This document shows, one piece after another, positions 18,649 to 26,065 of a stretch of DNA of 64,000 bases. The DNA is from Leptotrichia sp. oral taxon 212 (GTDB lineage Bacteria > Fusobacteriota > Fusobacteriia > Fusobacteriales > Leptotrichiaceae). Position 1 is the first letter of the stretch. Each line of letters starts with the position of its first letter. Below the pieces are notes generated by a model, which did no database searches, was not told the origin of the DNA, and worked only from the letters and a program-made list of their open reading frames with translations. The position numbers and the translations under genes were made by a program. The stretch is taken from NCBI RefSeq assembly GCF_001274535.1, contig NZ_CP012410.1:372001-436000 (forward strand), in the 5' to 3' direction.

Positions 18649-19881
18649 ATGAGTTTTAAAAATGAACAGGAAATAAAAAATGAAGTTGAAAGACAGTATA
18701 ATATATTAAAAAGAGGCTGCGAAGAAATAATAAATGAACATGAATTTAAGAAAAAACTTGAAAAATCAATTTCTACAGACACACCTTTAAGAGTAAAATT
18801 AGGGATTGATCCTACAGGTTCAGAACTGCATTTAGGGCATGCCGTTCCTTTGAGAAAATTGAAACAATTTCAGGATTTAGGGCATGAAGTATTATTTCTA
18901 ATCGGGACTTTTACAGGAAGAATAGGTGATCCGACAGGAAAATCTGAAACTAGGAAAATGTTGTCAGAAGAGCAGGTAAAGGAAAATATAAAAACATATC
19001 TGGATCAGGTGAAATTAATATTGGATCTGGATAAGATAAAGGTTGTATATAATGCTGACTGGTTGGAAAAACTGTCGTTATCAGATGCATTGAATCTGCT
19101 GTCACAGTTCACTGTGTCGCAAATGATTTCGAGAGAAGATTTTTCAAAGAGATTGTCAGAAAATAAACCGGTTTCACTGATAGAATTTATGTATCCAATT
19201 TTACAGGGATATGATTCGGTGGAGCTGAAGGCGGATATTGAATTAGGGGCAACAGAACAGAAGTTCAATCTTTTAAGAGGAAGGGATTTACAGAAAAACT
19301 TTGGACAGGAACAGCAGGTGTGCATGATAATGCCAATTCTTGTTGGACTTGATGGAGTGGAAAAAATGTCTAAATCTTTAGGAAACTATATTGGAGTAAA
19401 AGACACTCCGAATGATATGTTTGGTAAAGTTATGTCAATTTCAGATGAACTGATGGAAAATTATTATACCATGATAACAGACGTTCCTTCTGAAAAAATT
19501 ACAGAAATTAAAGCTCAAATCGCAGATGGAAGTTTACATCCAATGGAAGCTAAAAAACAGCTGGGAGCAGAAGTTGTAAAAATTTACTATGGAGAAGATG
19601 CTGCTAAAGAAGCGAGAGACTGGTTTGAAAATGTATTCAGTAAAAAGAACCTTGATGTGGATCTGCCTGAGGTGGAAGTTGAATACAAAGAAACAGGAAT
19701 AATAGATCTTCTTGTAAAGAAAACGAAACTTATGAGCTCTACAAGTGAAGCGAGACGTCTTATTGAGCAGGGCGGATTTAAGATAAATGATGAAGCTGTA
19801 AAAGACGTAAAGGCGACTGTTGTTCCTGAAAGCGGAATGATTATAAGGGCAGGAAAAAAGAAAATAGTTAAGGTAAAATAG
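18649..19881 (+). CDS. tyrS: Tyrosyl-tRNA synthetase
   Basis: Class I aminoacyl-tRNA synthetase charging tRNA-Tyr. 410 residues: Rossmann catalytic core with HLGH (about 61-64) as the HIGH motif and KMSKS at about 239-243, then a C-terminal S4 RNA-binding domain (SSTSEARRLIEQGGFKINDEAV). The length and the GRIGDPTGKSETRK block match the TyrZ/long-type bacterial TyrRS. AGGAGG precedes the ATG. The 94-bp upstream gap is too short for a full T-box leader and none was seen. It is followed 21 bp later by mevalonate kinase. Confidence 0.97.
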   Translation: MSFKNEQEIKNEVERQYNILKRGCEEIINEHEFKKKLEKSISTDTPLRVKLGIDPTGSELHLGHAVPLRKLKQFQDLGHEVLFLIGTFTGRIGDPTGKSETRKMLSEEQVKENIKTYLDQVKLILDLDKIKVVYNADWLEKLSLSDALNLLSQFTVSQMISREDFSKRLSENKPVSLIEFMYPILQGYDSVELKADIELGATEQKFNLLRGRDLQKNFGQEQQVCMIMPILVGLDGVEKMSKSLGNYIGVKDTPNDMFGKVMSISDELMENYYTMITDVPSEKITEIKAQIADGSLHPMEAKKQLGAEVVKIYYGEDAAKEARDWFENVFSKKNLDVDLPEVEVEYKETGIIDLLVKKTKLMSSTSEARRLIEQGGFKINDEAVKDVKATVVPESGMIIRAGKKKIVKVK

Positions 19882-19902
19882 AAGTGAAAATTTGATGGAG
19901 GA

Positions 19903-20829
19903 ATGAAAATACCTATCATGGAAAATAAATTATCCGATAAAAATATAAATAATAGGAACAGAAAAGGGAGGGGAGTTTCCCATAGCAAGATAATTCTCAT
20001 GGGAGAACATTCTGTAGTGTATGGATATCCTGCAATAGCCATTCCGTTAAAAAATATACAGATGGAATGTATTGTGGAAAGATCAAGGGTTCCATTTTTT
20101 CATAATGAAAAAGATACTCTCTCTACAGCTGTTCACACAGCATTAAAATATTTGAACAGAAAAAATGAGAATATAAAGTACAAGGTAATATCGGATATTC
20201 CTCCAAAAAGAGGGATGGGCTCTTCTGCAGCAGTAAGTATTGCTGCCATAAGGGGAGTACTTGATTATTTTAACAGAAAAGTTGATAATATGACATTGGA
20301 GAAACTTGTGAATGAAGCTGAAATAATAGCTCATAATACTCCAAGTGGACTTGATGCAAAAACATGCCTCAGTGACAGTGCCATAAAGTTCATAAAAAAT
20401 AAGGGATTTAAAAACCTTGATATGAATCTGGGAGTATATTTGCTGATTGCAGATACTGGAATACACGGACATACAAGGGATGCAATAATGAATATAAAAA
20501 AAATGAGAAATAAAGCTTTACCTATGTTGAAAAAGCTTGGAAAACTGACAGAAGAAACAGAAAAGTTCATTGAAAAAAAAGATGTCGTTAATATAGGAAA
20601 AAATATGATTTTTGCACATGAGGAATTGAAAAAGTTAGGGGTAAGCATTGAAAAATCTGATATTCTTGTAAAAACAGCCATTGATGAAGGAGCATATGGT
20701 GCAAAAATGTCCGGTGGAGGACTTGGAGGCTGTATAATAGCCCTTATGGAAAGCAGGGAGAAAGCTGAAATGACCGCGAAAAAACTGATGGAAAAGGGAG
20801 CTGTAAATATATGGATAGAAGCACTGTAA
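19903..20829 (+). CDS. mvk: Mevalonate kinase
   Basis: GHMP kinase that phosphorylates mevalonate to 5-phosphomevalonate. It has the N-terminal substrate motif (KIILMGEHSVVYGYPAIA; GEH at about 34-36), the ATP-binding glycine-serine loop PPKRGMGSSAA (about 100-110), and the C-terminal GAKMSGGGLGGC motif. 308 residues is normal. The start is uncertain: GGAGG (19897-19901) is only 1 nt from ATG 19903 and 16 nt from ATG 19918, and both give the same core. It is first of four mevalonate-pathway genes, and its end overlaps mvaD by 19 bp. Confidence 0.93.
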   Translation: MKIPIMENKLSDKNINNRNRKGRGVSHSKIILMGEHSVVYGYPAIAIPLKNIQMECIVERSRVPFFHNEKDTLSTAVHTALKYLNRKNENIKYKVISDIPPKRGMGSSAAVSIAAIRGVLDYFNRKVDNMTLEKLVNEAEIIAHNTPSGLDAKTCLSDSAIKFIKNKGFKNLDMNLGVYLLIADTGIHGHTRDAIMNIKKMRNKALPMLKKLGKLTEETEKFIEKKDVVNIGKNMIFAHEELKKLGVSIEKSDILVKTAIDEGAYGAKMSGGGLGGCIIALMESREKAEMTAKKLMEKGAVNIWIEAL

Positions 20830-21776
20830 AATCTTATGCCAATATAGCAATTATAAAATACTGGGGGAAAAAGGATCCTGTAAAAATGATACCTGCTACA
20901 AGCAGTATTTCCCTAACGCTGGAAAATATGTTTACTGAAACGGAAATAAGTTTTGTCAGCCGGGAAGAAGCTCTTGAAATAACAGGTCAGAAAAGTGATA
21001 TCCTTTATATAAACGGAGAACTGCAGGATAAGGAACAGATAGAGAAAATAACTAAAGTTGTAAATCTTTTCAGAGATGACAGAAATCAGCTTGTAAAAAT
21101 AAATACAAGAAATAACATGCCTACAGAAGCAGGTCTTTCTTCAAGCTCAAGCGGACTTTCAGCAGCAATAAAGGCATGTAACAGGCTGTTTGAGAAAAAT
21201 TTAAGCAGGGAAGAACTTGCGCAGATATCAAAGTTTGCTTCAGGATCTTCCGCAAGAAGCTTTTTCGGTCCGGTTGGCATGTGGGATAAGGATACAGGAG
21301 AAATCTCAGAAATTAAAACAGATTTGAAATTTGCAATGATTGTGCTTGTACTGAATGAAGAAAAGAAGATAATTTCAAGCAGAAAAGGAATGGCAATCTG
21401 CATGGAAACTTCAACTTCATTTAATGAATGGATAAGACAGTCAGAAATAGATTTTGAAAACATGAAAAGGTACCTGAGGGAAGGGGATTTTTCAAAAGTA
21501 GGAGAGCTTACAGAAGCAAATGCACTTAGAATGCATGAAACTACTAAAAATGCAAATCCTTCCTTTACATATTTGACAGAAAAATCCTTTGAAGCAATAG
21601 AATATGTAAAAGAATTACGTAAACAGGGAGAAAAATGTTACTTTACAATGGATGCCGGGCCTAACGTAAAAGTACTTTGTCTGGAAGAGGATTTTGACAG
21701 ATTAAAGGATATACTTAGAAAAAAATATAAAATAATAGCGTCAAAATGCAAAGTAATCAGTGATAATGATGATTAA
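20811..21776 (+). CDS. mvaD: Diphosphomevalonate decarboxylase
   Basis: ATP-dependent decarboxylation of mevalonate diphosphate to isopentenyl diphosphate. It begins with the family signature ANIAIIKYWGKKD and PATSSISLTL. The GHMP loop PTEAGLSSSSSGLSA is followed by ASGSSARSFFGPVG, and the TMDAGPNVKVLC segment near the end is also diagnostic. 321 residues is normal for bacterial MvaD. It overlaps mvk upstream and pmk downstream (17 bp), so the three kinase-fold genes are tightly coupled. Confidence 0.95.
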   Translation: MDRSTVKSYANIAIIKYWGKKDPVKMIPATSSISLTLENMFTETEISFVSREEALEITGQKSDILYINGELQDKEQIEKITKVVNLFRDDRNQLVKINTRNNMPTEAGLSSSSSGLSAAIKACNRLFEKNLSREELAQISKFASGSSARSFFGPVGMWDKDTGEISEIKTDLKFAMIVLVLNEEKKIISSRKGMAICMETSTSFNEWIRQSEIDFENMKRYLREGDFSKVGELTEANALRMHETTKNANPSFTYLTEKSFEAIEYVKELRKQGEKCYFTMDAGPNVKVLCLEEDFDRLKDILRKKYKIIASKCKVISDNDD

Positions 21777-22809
21777 AGAAAAAGAAAATGGAGAAGCAGA
21801 AATAGAGAGAAATATTGTAAATACAGTAAAAACAGGTGGCAAACTTTATATCGCGGGAGAATATTCTGTTCTGACTCCAAATCAGAGTGCAATTATAAAA
21901 AATATAGATATTTTTATGAAGGCTGAAATAAAATTTTCAGAAAAATACAGTATTTACTCGGATATGTATGATTATTCAGTTACATTGGAAGAAGATGATA
22001 AAAATTATTCCCTGATTACAGAAACTGTAAATATTGTAAATAAATATTTACAATTAAAAGGAATATATATAAAGCCTTTTAATATGAAAATTACTGGAAA
22101 AATGGAGAAAAATGGTAAAAAATATGGGATTGGATCTAGTGGGAGTGTAACAGTGCTTACTGTAAAGGCAATGTCAAAACTGTACAGTTATGATATTTCT
22201 GAGGAAGAGCTCTTCAAACTTTCTTCCTATGTACTTCTAAAAAGAGGAGATAATGGCTCGATGGGAGATATAGCCTGCATTTCCTACGAAAATCCTGTAA
22301 TGTATACTTCATTTGACAGAAATTTAATAAAAGAAAAAATGAAAAAAAGTTCCCTTGCAGAAATAATGAACTTGCCATGGGGATATAAAATAGAAAAGAT
22401 ATATTGCCCTGAGAAATATGAATTTTTGGTGGGATGGACTGGAGTACCTGCTATTTCAGGACAAATGATAAATGAAGTCAAAAATTCAATAAATAGGGAT
22501 TTTCTGGAACAATCTGAGAAAATTGTACAGAATCTGAAAAATGGAATAGAAAAGGGAAATAAAAAAATAATTTCAGAAAATATTATAGAAAATGGTAAAC
22601 AGCTAAGAAAACTGAATAGAAAAATTTATAGCCGGAAACTTCTGAAACTGATAGAATGTGCAGAAGGACTGGATATATGTGCTAAAAGCAGTGGAGCAGG
22701 CGGAGGAGATTGTGGAATTGCCATATCTTTCAGTAAAAATAATACGGAAGAACTGCTAAAAAGATGGAAAAACGAAGATATAGAACTGCTTTATAAATCA
22801 GAGTTCTAA
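21760..22809 (+). CDS. Phosphomevalonate kinase
   Basis: GHMP-fold kinase converting phosphomevalonate to mevalonate diphosphate. It has GKLYIAGEYSVLTP near the N-terminus, the YGIGSSGSVTVLTVKA glycine loop in the middle and SSGAGGGDCGIA near the C-terminus, as in Gram-positive PMKs. 349 residues. The start could be GTG 21760, ATG 21766 or ATG 21769, all inside the end of mvaD and without a strong Shine-Dalgarno, so it probably relies on coupling. It carries out the step between mvk and mvaD, which confirms the pathway reading of this operon. Confidence 0.9.
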   Translation: MIMMIKEKENGEAEIERNIVNTVKTGGKLYIAGEYSVLTPNQSAIIKNIDIFMKAEIKFSEKYSIYSDMYDYSVTLEEDDKNYSLITETVNIVNKYLQLKGIYIKPFNMKITGKMEKNGKKYGIGSSGSVTVLTVKAMSKLYSYDISEEELFKLSSYVLLKRGDNGSMGDIACISYENPVMYTSFDRNLIKEKMKKSSLAEIMNLPWGYKIEKIYCPEKYEFLVGWTGVPAISGQMINEVKNSINRDFLEQSEKIVQNLKNGIEKGNKKIISENIIENGKQLRKLNRKIYSRKLLKLIECAEGLDICAKSSGAGGGDCGIAISFSKNNTEELLKRWKNEDIELLYKSEF

Positions 22810-22836
22810 AAAAGGCTTACTGAGAGGAGTTTTCGA

Positions 22837-23835
22837 ATGAACAGGAAGGATGAGCATATAAAATATGCGTTAAAATATGAAAGCACAGGTAATAGTTTCG
22901 ATGATATGGAACTGATACAGTGCTCAATACCTAAATATAATCTGGAAGAAATAGATATGTCTGTCAATTTTGCAGAAAATACATTCGAATATCCTTTTTT
23001 TATAAATGCAATGACAGGTGGAAGCAAAAAGGGAAAAGAAATAAACAGGAAACTTGCAAAAGTTGCAAAGGAATGTAATATCCTTTTTGTTACGGGCTCA
23101 TACAGTGCCGCCTTGAAAAATCCTGATGACGACTCATTTGAAGTGGTAAGGAAAGAAAATAAGGGACTTCTTCTTGGAACAAATATTGGAGCGGATAAAA
23201 ACTATACGGCAGGAATGAAGGCTGTGGAAGATTTGAAACCGTTATTTTTACAGATACATGTTAATCTTATGCAGGAACTTATAATGCCTGAAGGAAGTAG
23301 AAACTTCAATGAATGGGAGAAAAATATAGTAGATTTTGTAAAAAATATAAAAGTTCCACTGATTTTAAAGGAAGTAGGCTTTGGAATGAGTCCTGAAACA
23401 GTAAAAAAAGGTATGGAACTTGGGCTAAAAACATTTGATATAAGCGGAAGAGGTGGAACAAGCTTTGCCTATATTGAAAATATGAGGGGGGAAAATAGAT
23501 TTTCCTACCTTAATGAATGGGGACAGAGTACAGTATCGTGTCTTCTTGGATTAAAAGATTATATCAATAAGGCTGAAATAATAGCAAGTGGAGGGGTAAG
23601 GCATCCTCTTGACATCATAAAGGCTCTTGTGCTGGGAGCAAAGGCAGTAGGGCTTTCAGGAACAATGCTTCGTCTTGCAGAAAATAATTCCACTGAAGAA
23701 ATAATAGAAATAGTAAACAGCTGGAAGGAAGAATGCAGAATGATAATGTGCGCCTTAAATGCTAAAAATGTAAAGGAACTTCAGAATGTAAAGTATGTTC
23801 TGTATGGTAAGACAAAGGAGTTTTATTTAAAATAA
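22837..23835 (+). CDS. fni: Type 2 isopentenyl-diphosphate delta-isomerase
   Basis: FMN- and NADPH-dependent enzyme interconverting IPP and DMAPP. 332 residues with a TIM-barrel pattern: N-terminal RKDEHIKYAL, FFINAMTGGS, the conserved HVNLMQELIMPEG (equivalent of the usual H.N..QE...PEG), KEVGFGMS, DISGRGGTSFAYIE, then ASGGVRHPLDIIKAL and GAKAVGLSG for FMN phosphate binding. The family motifs are complete. GAGAGGAG precedes the ATG. It completes the lower mevalonate pathway; HMG-CoA synthase and reductase are not in this window. Confidence 0.95.
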   Translation: MNRKDEHIKYALKYESTGNSFDDMELIQCSIPKYNLEEIDMSVNFAENTFEYPFFINAMTGGSKKGKEINRKLAKVAKECNILFVTGSYSAALKNPDDDSFEVVRKENKGLLLGTNIGADKNYTAGMKAVEDLKPLFLQIHVNLMQELIMPEGSRNFNEWEKNIVDFVKNIKVPLILKEVGFGMSPETVKKGMELGLKTFDISGRGGTSFAYIENMRGENRFSYLNEWGQSTVSCLLGLKDYINKAEIIASGGVRHPLDIIKALVLGAKAVGLSGTMLRLAENNSTEEIIEIVNSWKEECRMIMCALNAKNVKELQNVKYVLYGKTKEFYLK

Positions 23836-23853
23836 ATAAGTAAAAATAAAATT

Positions 23854-24159
23854 ATGAAGAACTTTAAAATTATGATAAGTATTTTTATGTTGGCAGTGTC
23901 CTTTGCAAGTATGTCTGCTGCAAAAAAATCCACTGTTAGAAAAGCCTCTGGTAAGAAAACAACTGTAAAGAAAGTTGTAAAAAAGGAAGAAGAAAAGTCA
24001 CCGATGATTGGAATGTCAAATCCAGCATCAGTTTATTGTGTGGAGCAAGGTGGAGAGTCAATTCTTGTAAGAAGTAAAAAGGGAGATTTTGGAATTTGTA
24101 AGCTGAAAGATGGAACAGCAGTGGAAGAATGGGAATATTACAGAGAAAATAACAAATAA
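23854..24159 (+). CDS. Small secreted DUF333 protein
   Basis: 101 residues. A signal peptide (about 1-22, ending SMSA-A) is followed by a Lys/Thr-rich linker and a C-terminal DUF333 domain (NPASVYCVEQGG ... GDFGICKLKDGTAVEEWEYYRE), a small domain with two Cys (VYC and GIC) found in periplasmic proteins of unknown role and in some annotated as putative hemolysins. There is no clear Shine-Dalgarno, and it lies 18 bp after fni, so it may be read from that transcript. A strong terminator follows. Its function is unknown. Confidence 0.8.
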   Translation: MKNFKIMISIFMLAVSFASMSAAKKSTVRKASGKKTTVKKVVKKEEEKSPMIGMSNPASVYCVEQGGESILVRSKKGDFGICKLKDGTAVEEWEYYRENNK

Positions 24160-24177
24160 GGAATAGAAAAATAATAT

Positions 24178-24235
24178 AAAAAATAGAGTGTAGAAATACG
24201 AATCAGTTGCTATGTATTTTATAACTCTATTTTTT
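24178..24235 (+). terminator. Terminator after the mevalonate/DUF333 transcript
   Basis: A perfect 12-bp stem (24178-24189 with 24224-24235; AAATAGAGT / ACTCTATTT) has an inner GAAATAC/GTATTTT pairing and a T run. Confidence 0.8.
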
Positions 24236-24257
24236 ATTATAATGAAAATAGTTTATT

Positions 24258-24441
24258 ATTTAACCTAAATTCCCAAAAAATTATACATATGAAACATACT
24301 AACTTAGTAAAATTAAATCTTTCAGAGATTTCTGCAAAAAATAAAATATGTATAATTAAACATAACATCAATTTTTAGATGGCTTGTAAATTAAGACTTT
24401 GAGGTATCCTATGTATAAAAATCTGGGAATTTAGGATTAAA
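24258..24441. repeat. Nested inverted repeats, MITE-like element or structured RNA
   Basis: Outer arms CCTAAATTCCCA (24264-24275) and TGGGAATTTAGG (24424-24435) pair perfectly and extend with ATTTAA/TTAAAT across a single bulge. Inside them, AATTATACATAT (24279-24290) and ATATGTATAATT (24346-24357) form a second perfect 12-bp pair. The left inner arm can alternatively pair with ATGTATAAAA at 24411-24420. The element spans about 184 bp, has no open frame, and fills the gap between the DUF333 terminator and the end of the minus-strand ABC-F gene. It could be a non-autonomous mobile element, an island boundary or a 3' RNA structure of the island operon. Confidence 0.5.
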
Positions 24442-24473
24442 TTACCCTAATTGAAAAATCCGACTAATTTATT

Positions 24474-25937
24474 TTATAAATTTATGAATCTATCTGCAAC
24501 TTTCTTATTAAATAATTCATCATGTTCAACAAACAATAATGTCGGTCTGTAATTTAATATCAATTCTTCTATTTGTATTCTACTCATAATATCTATAAAG
24601 TTCAAAGGTTCATCCCAAATATATAAATGTGCCTTTTCACAGAGACTTGCTGTTATTAAAATTTTCTTTTTCTGACCTTCACTGTAATCTGAGATATCCT
24701 TTTCAAACTGTAAGCTGTTAAAACCCATTTTACTCAGTATTGATAGAAATAATGTTTTATCTATCTGTTTTTCTTCAATGTATTCAAACAAATTCCCTTT
24801 TAAATCGGAAGTATCCTGAGAAACATAAGAAATTTTTAAATTTTTTGCACAATAAATATTTCCTGTGTATTTAACATTTTTTCCTATTATCAATTTCAAA
24901 ATTGTTGATTTTCCGGATCCGTTTTTTCCTGTCAGAGAAATAATTTCTCCCTGATTAATTTTAAAATTTATATCTCTACAGATTAATCTGTTATTGTAAA
25001 ATAATGAGACGTTTTTAAATTCAATTAATCTTTTGCTGTGAAATATTAAGGGACTTAACTTCAATTTTTCATCTATGTCAATATTGTGAAGTAATTGGGA
25101 TTTTTCTTCTATTAATCTATCACTTCTTTTTTCTATTGATTTTGCTCTTTTCATCATTTTGGCAGCCATATGTCCGATATATCCTTTATCTCCCATTCCG
25201 AGATTTTTTGTTTTTTCTACCTTATCGGACCAGACAGCAACTCTTTTTGAGGATTTTACAAGACGTTTTATCTCCTTTTTCAGTTTCCTATTCTGATATA
25301 TTTCCAGTTCATCCTGTTGCCGTTTATTTTTTTCCCATGTTGAAAAATTCCCTTTTTGAATTTCAATATTTGTTTTATTAATTGAAAGTATATGATCAAT
25401 ACAGCTGTCTAAAAGATTTCTGTCATGTGAAACGAGAATAAAGCTTTTCTTTCCCTTCAAGTATCTGCTCACAATTTTTCTTGCATTTATATCAAGATGA
25501 TTTGTAGGTTCATCTATTAGTAAAAAATTATTCTCTTTTAAAAATAAAGCTGCCAATAGTACTTTTGTCTTTTCTCCGCTTGATAAAAGACAAAACTGAT
25601 GATTAATTATGTCTTCCTCTATTTCTAAAAGTGAAAATTCTTTCAAAAATTTCCATTCTTCACAATCAGGGCAAATTTCCCTTAAAATTTCCATAGTGCT
25701 AAGTTTTTCATTTTTTACTTCATAAGGAAAATATTCAAATGTAACATTTGATGAAACAGTCCCTCTATAATTATATTTCCCCATTAAAATATTCAGAAAA
25801 GTTGTTTTTCCTTTTCCGTTTCTTCCTATAAATCCTAATTTCCAATCCGTATCTATTTGAAAGCTGACATTTTCAAAAATCATTTCATAATTATTATCAT
25901 AGGAAAAAGATAAATTTGATATATTAATTAATGACAT
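24474..25937 (-). CDS. ABC-F ribosome-protection ATPase, Lsa/Vga-like
   Basis: 487 residues, two NBDs and no membrane helices, hence ABC-F. NBD1 has GRNGKGKTT, LSSGEKTK and LLIDEPTNHLD. A charged interdomain linker follows (about 195-295, the likely antibiotic-resistance-domain arm). NBD2 has GKNGSGKST, YSEGQKKK and YIWDEPLNFID. The length, the short linker and the divergent second signature resemble the Lsa class, which protects the 50S subunit from lincosamides, streptogramin A and pleuromutilins. Other ABC-F factors cannot be excluded by eye. A strong SD (AAGGAGG) precedes the ATG. It is last in the operon after the TldD-like protease and two exporters, which suggests self-protection. Confidence 0.85.
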   Translation of the reverse strand: MSLINISNLSFSYDNNYEMIFENVSFQIDTDWKLGFIGRNGKGKTTFLNILMGKYNYRGTVSSNVTFEYFPYEVKNEKLSTMEILREICPDCEEWKFLKEFSLLEIEEDIINHQFCLLSSGEKTKVLLAALFLKENNFLLIDEPTNHLDINARKIVSRYLKGKKSFILVSHDRNLLDSCIDHILSINKTNIEIQKGNFSTWEKNKRQQDELEIYQNRKLKKEIKRLVKSSKRVAVWSDKVEKTKNLGMGDKGYIGHMAAKMMKRAKSIEKRSDRLIEEKSQLLHNIDIDEKLKLSPLIFHSKRLIEFKNVSLFYNNRLICRDINFKINQGEIISLTGKNGSGKSTILKLIIGKNVKYTGNIYCAKNLKISYVSQDTSDLKGNLFEYIEEKQIDKTLFLSILSKMGFNSLQFEKDISDYSEGQKKKILITASLCEKAHLYIWDEPLNFIDIMSRIQIEELILNYRPTLLFVEHDELFNKKVADRFINL

Positions 25938-25965
25938 AACAACCTCCTTATATAGTAAAAATCTA

Positions 25966-26044
25966 AAAATTTATCATTATATAAATTTTGAAAATATATT
26001 AAACTATACTTATATCATTTATTTTTAATTTTCATATTTACCAT
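25966..26044 (-). promoter_or_regulatory. Leader of the ABC-F gene: short uORF and A/U hairpin
   Basis: In the 128-bp gap before the ABC-F gene, a 9-codon frame (MVNMKIKNK, 26015-26044 on the minus strand) is followed by a perfect 9-bp hairpin (25966-25974 with 25981-25989; loop ATAATG). A U-rich stretch comes next, then the gene's SD. Antibiotic-responsive leaders of this layout precede many ABC-F and erm genes. Against this, the uORF lacks a clear SD and the hairpin is A/U only. Confidence 0.35.
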
Positions 26045-26065
26045 AACTATAAACTATTTCGTATA

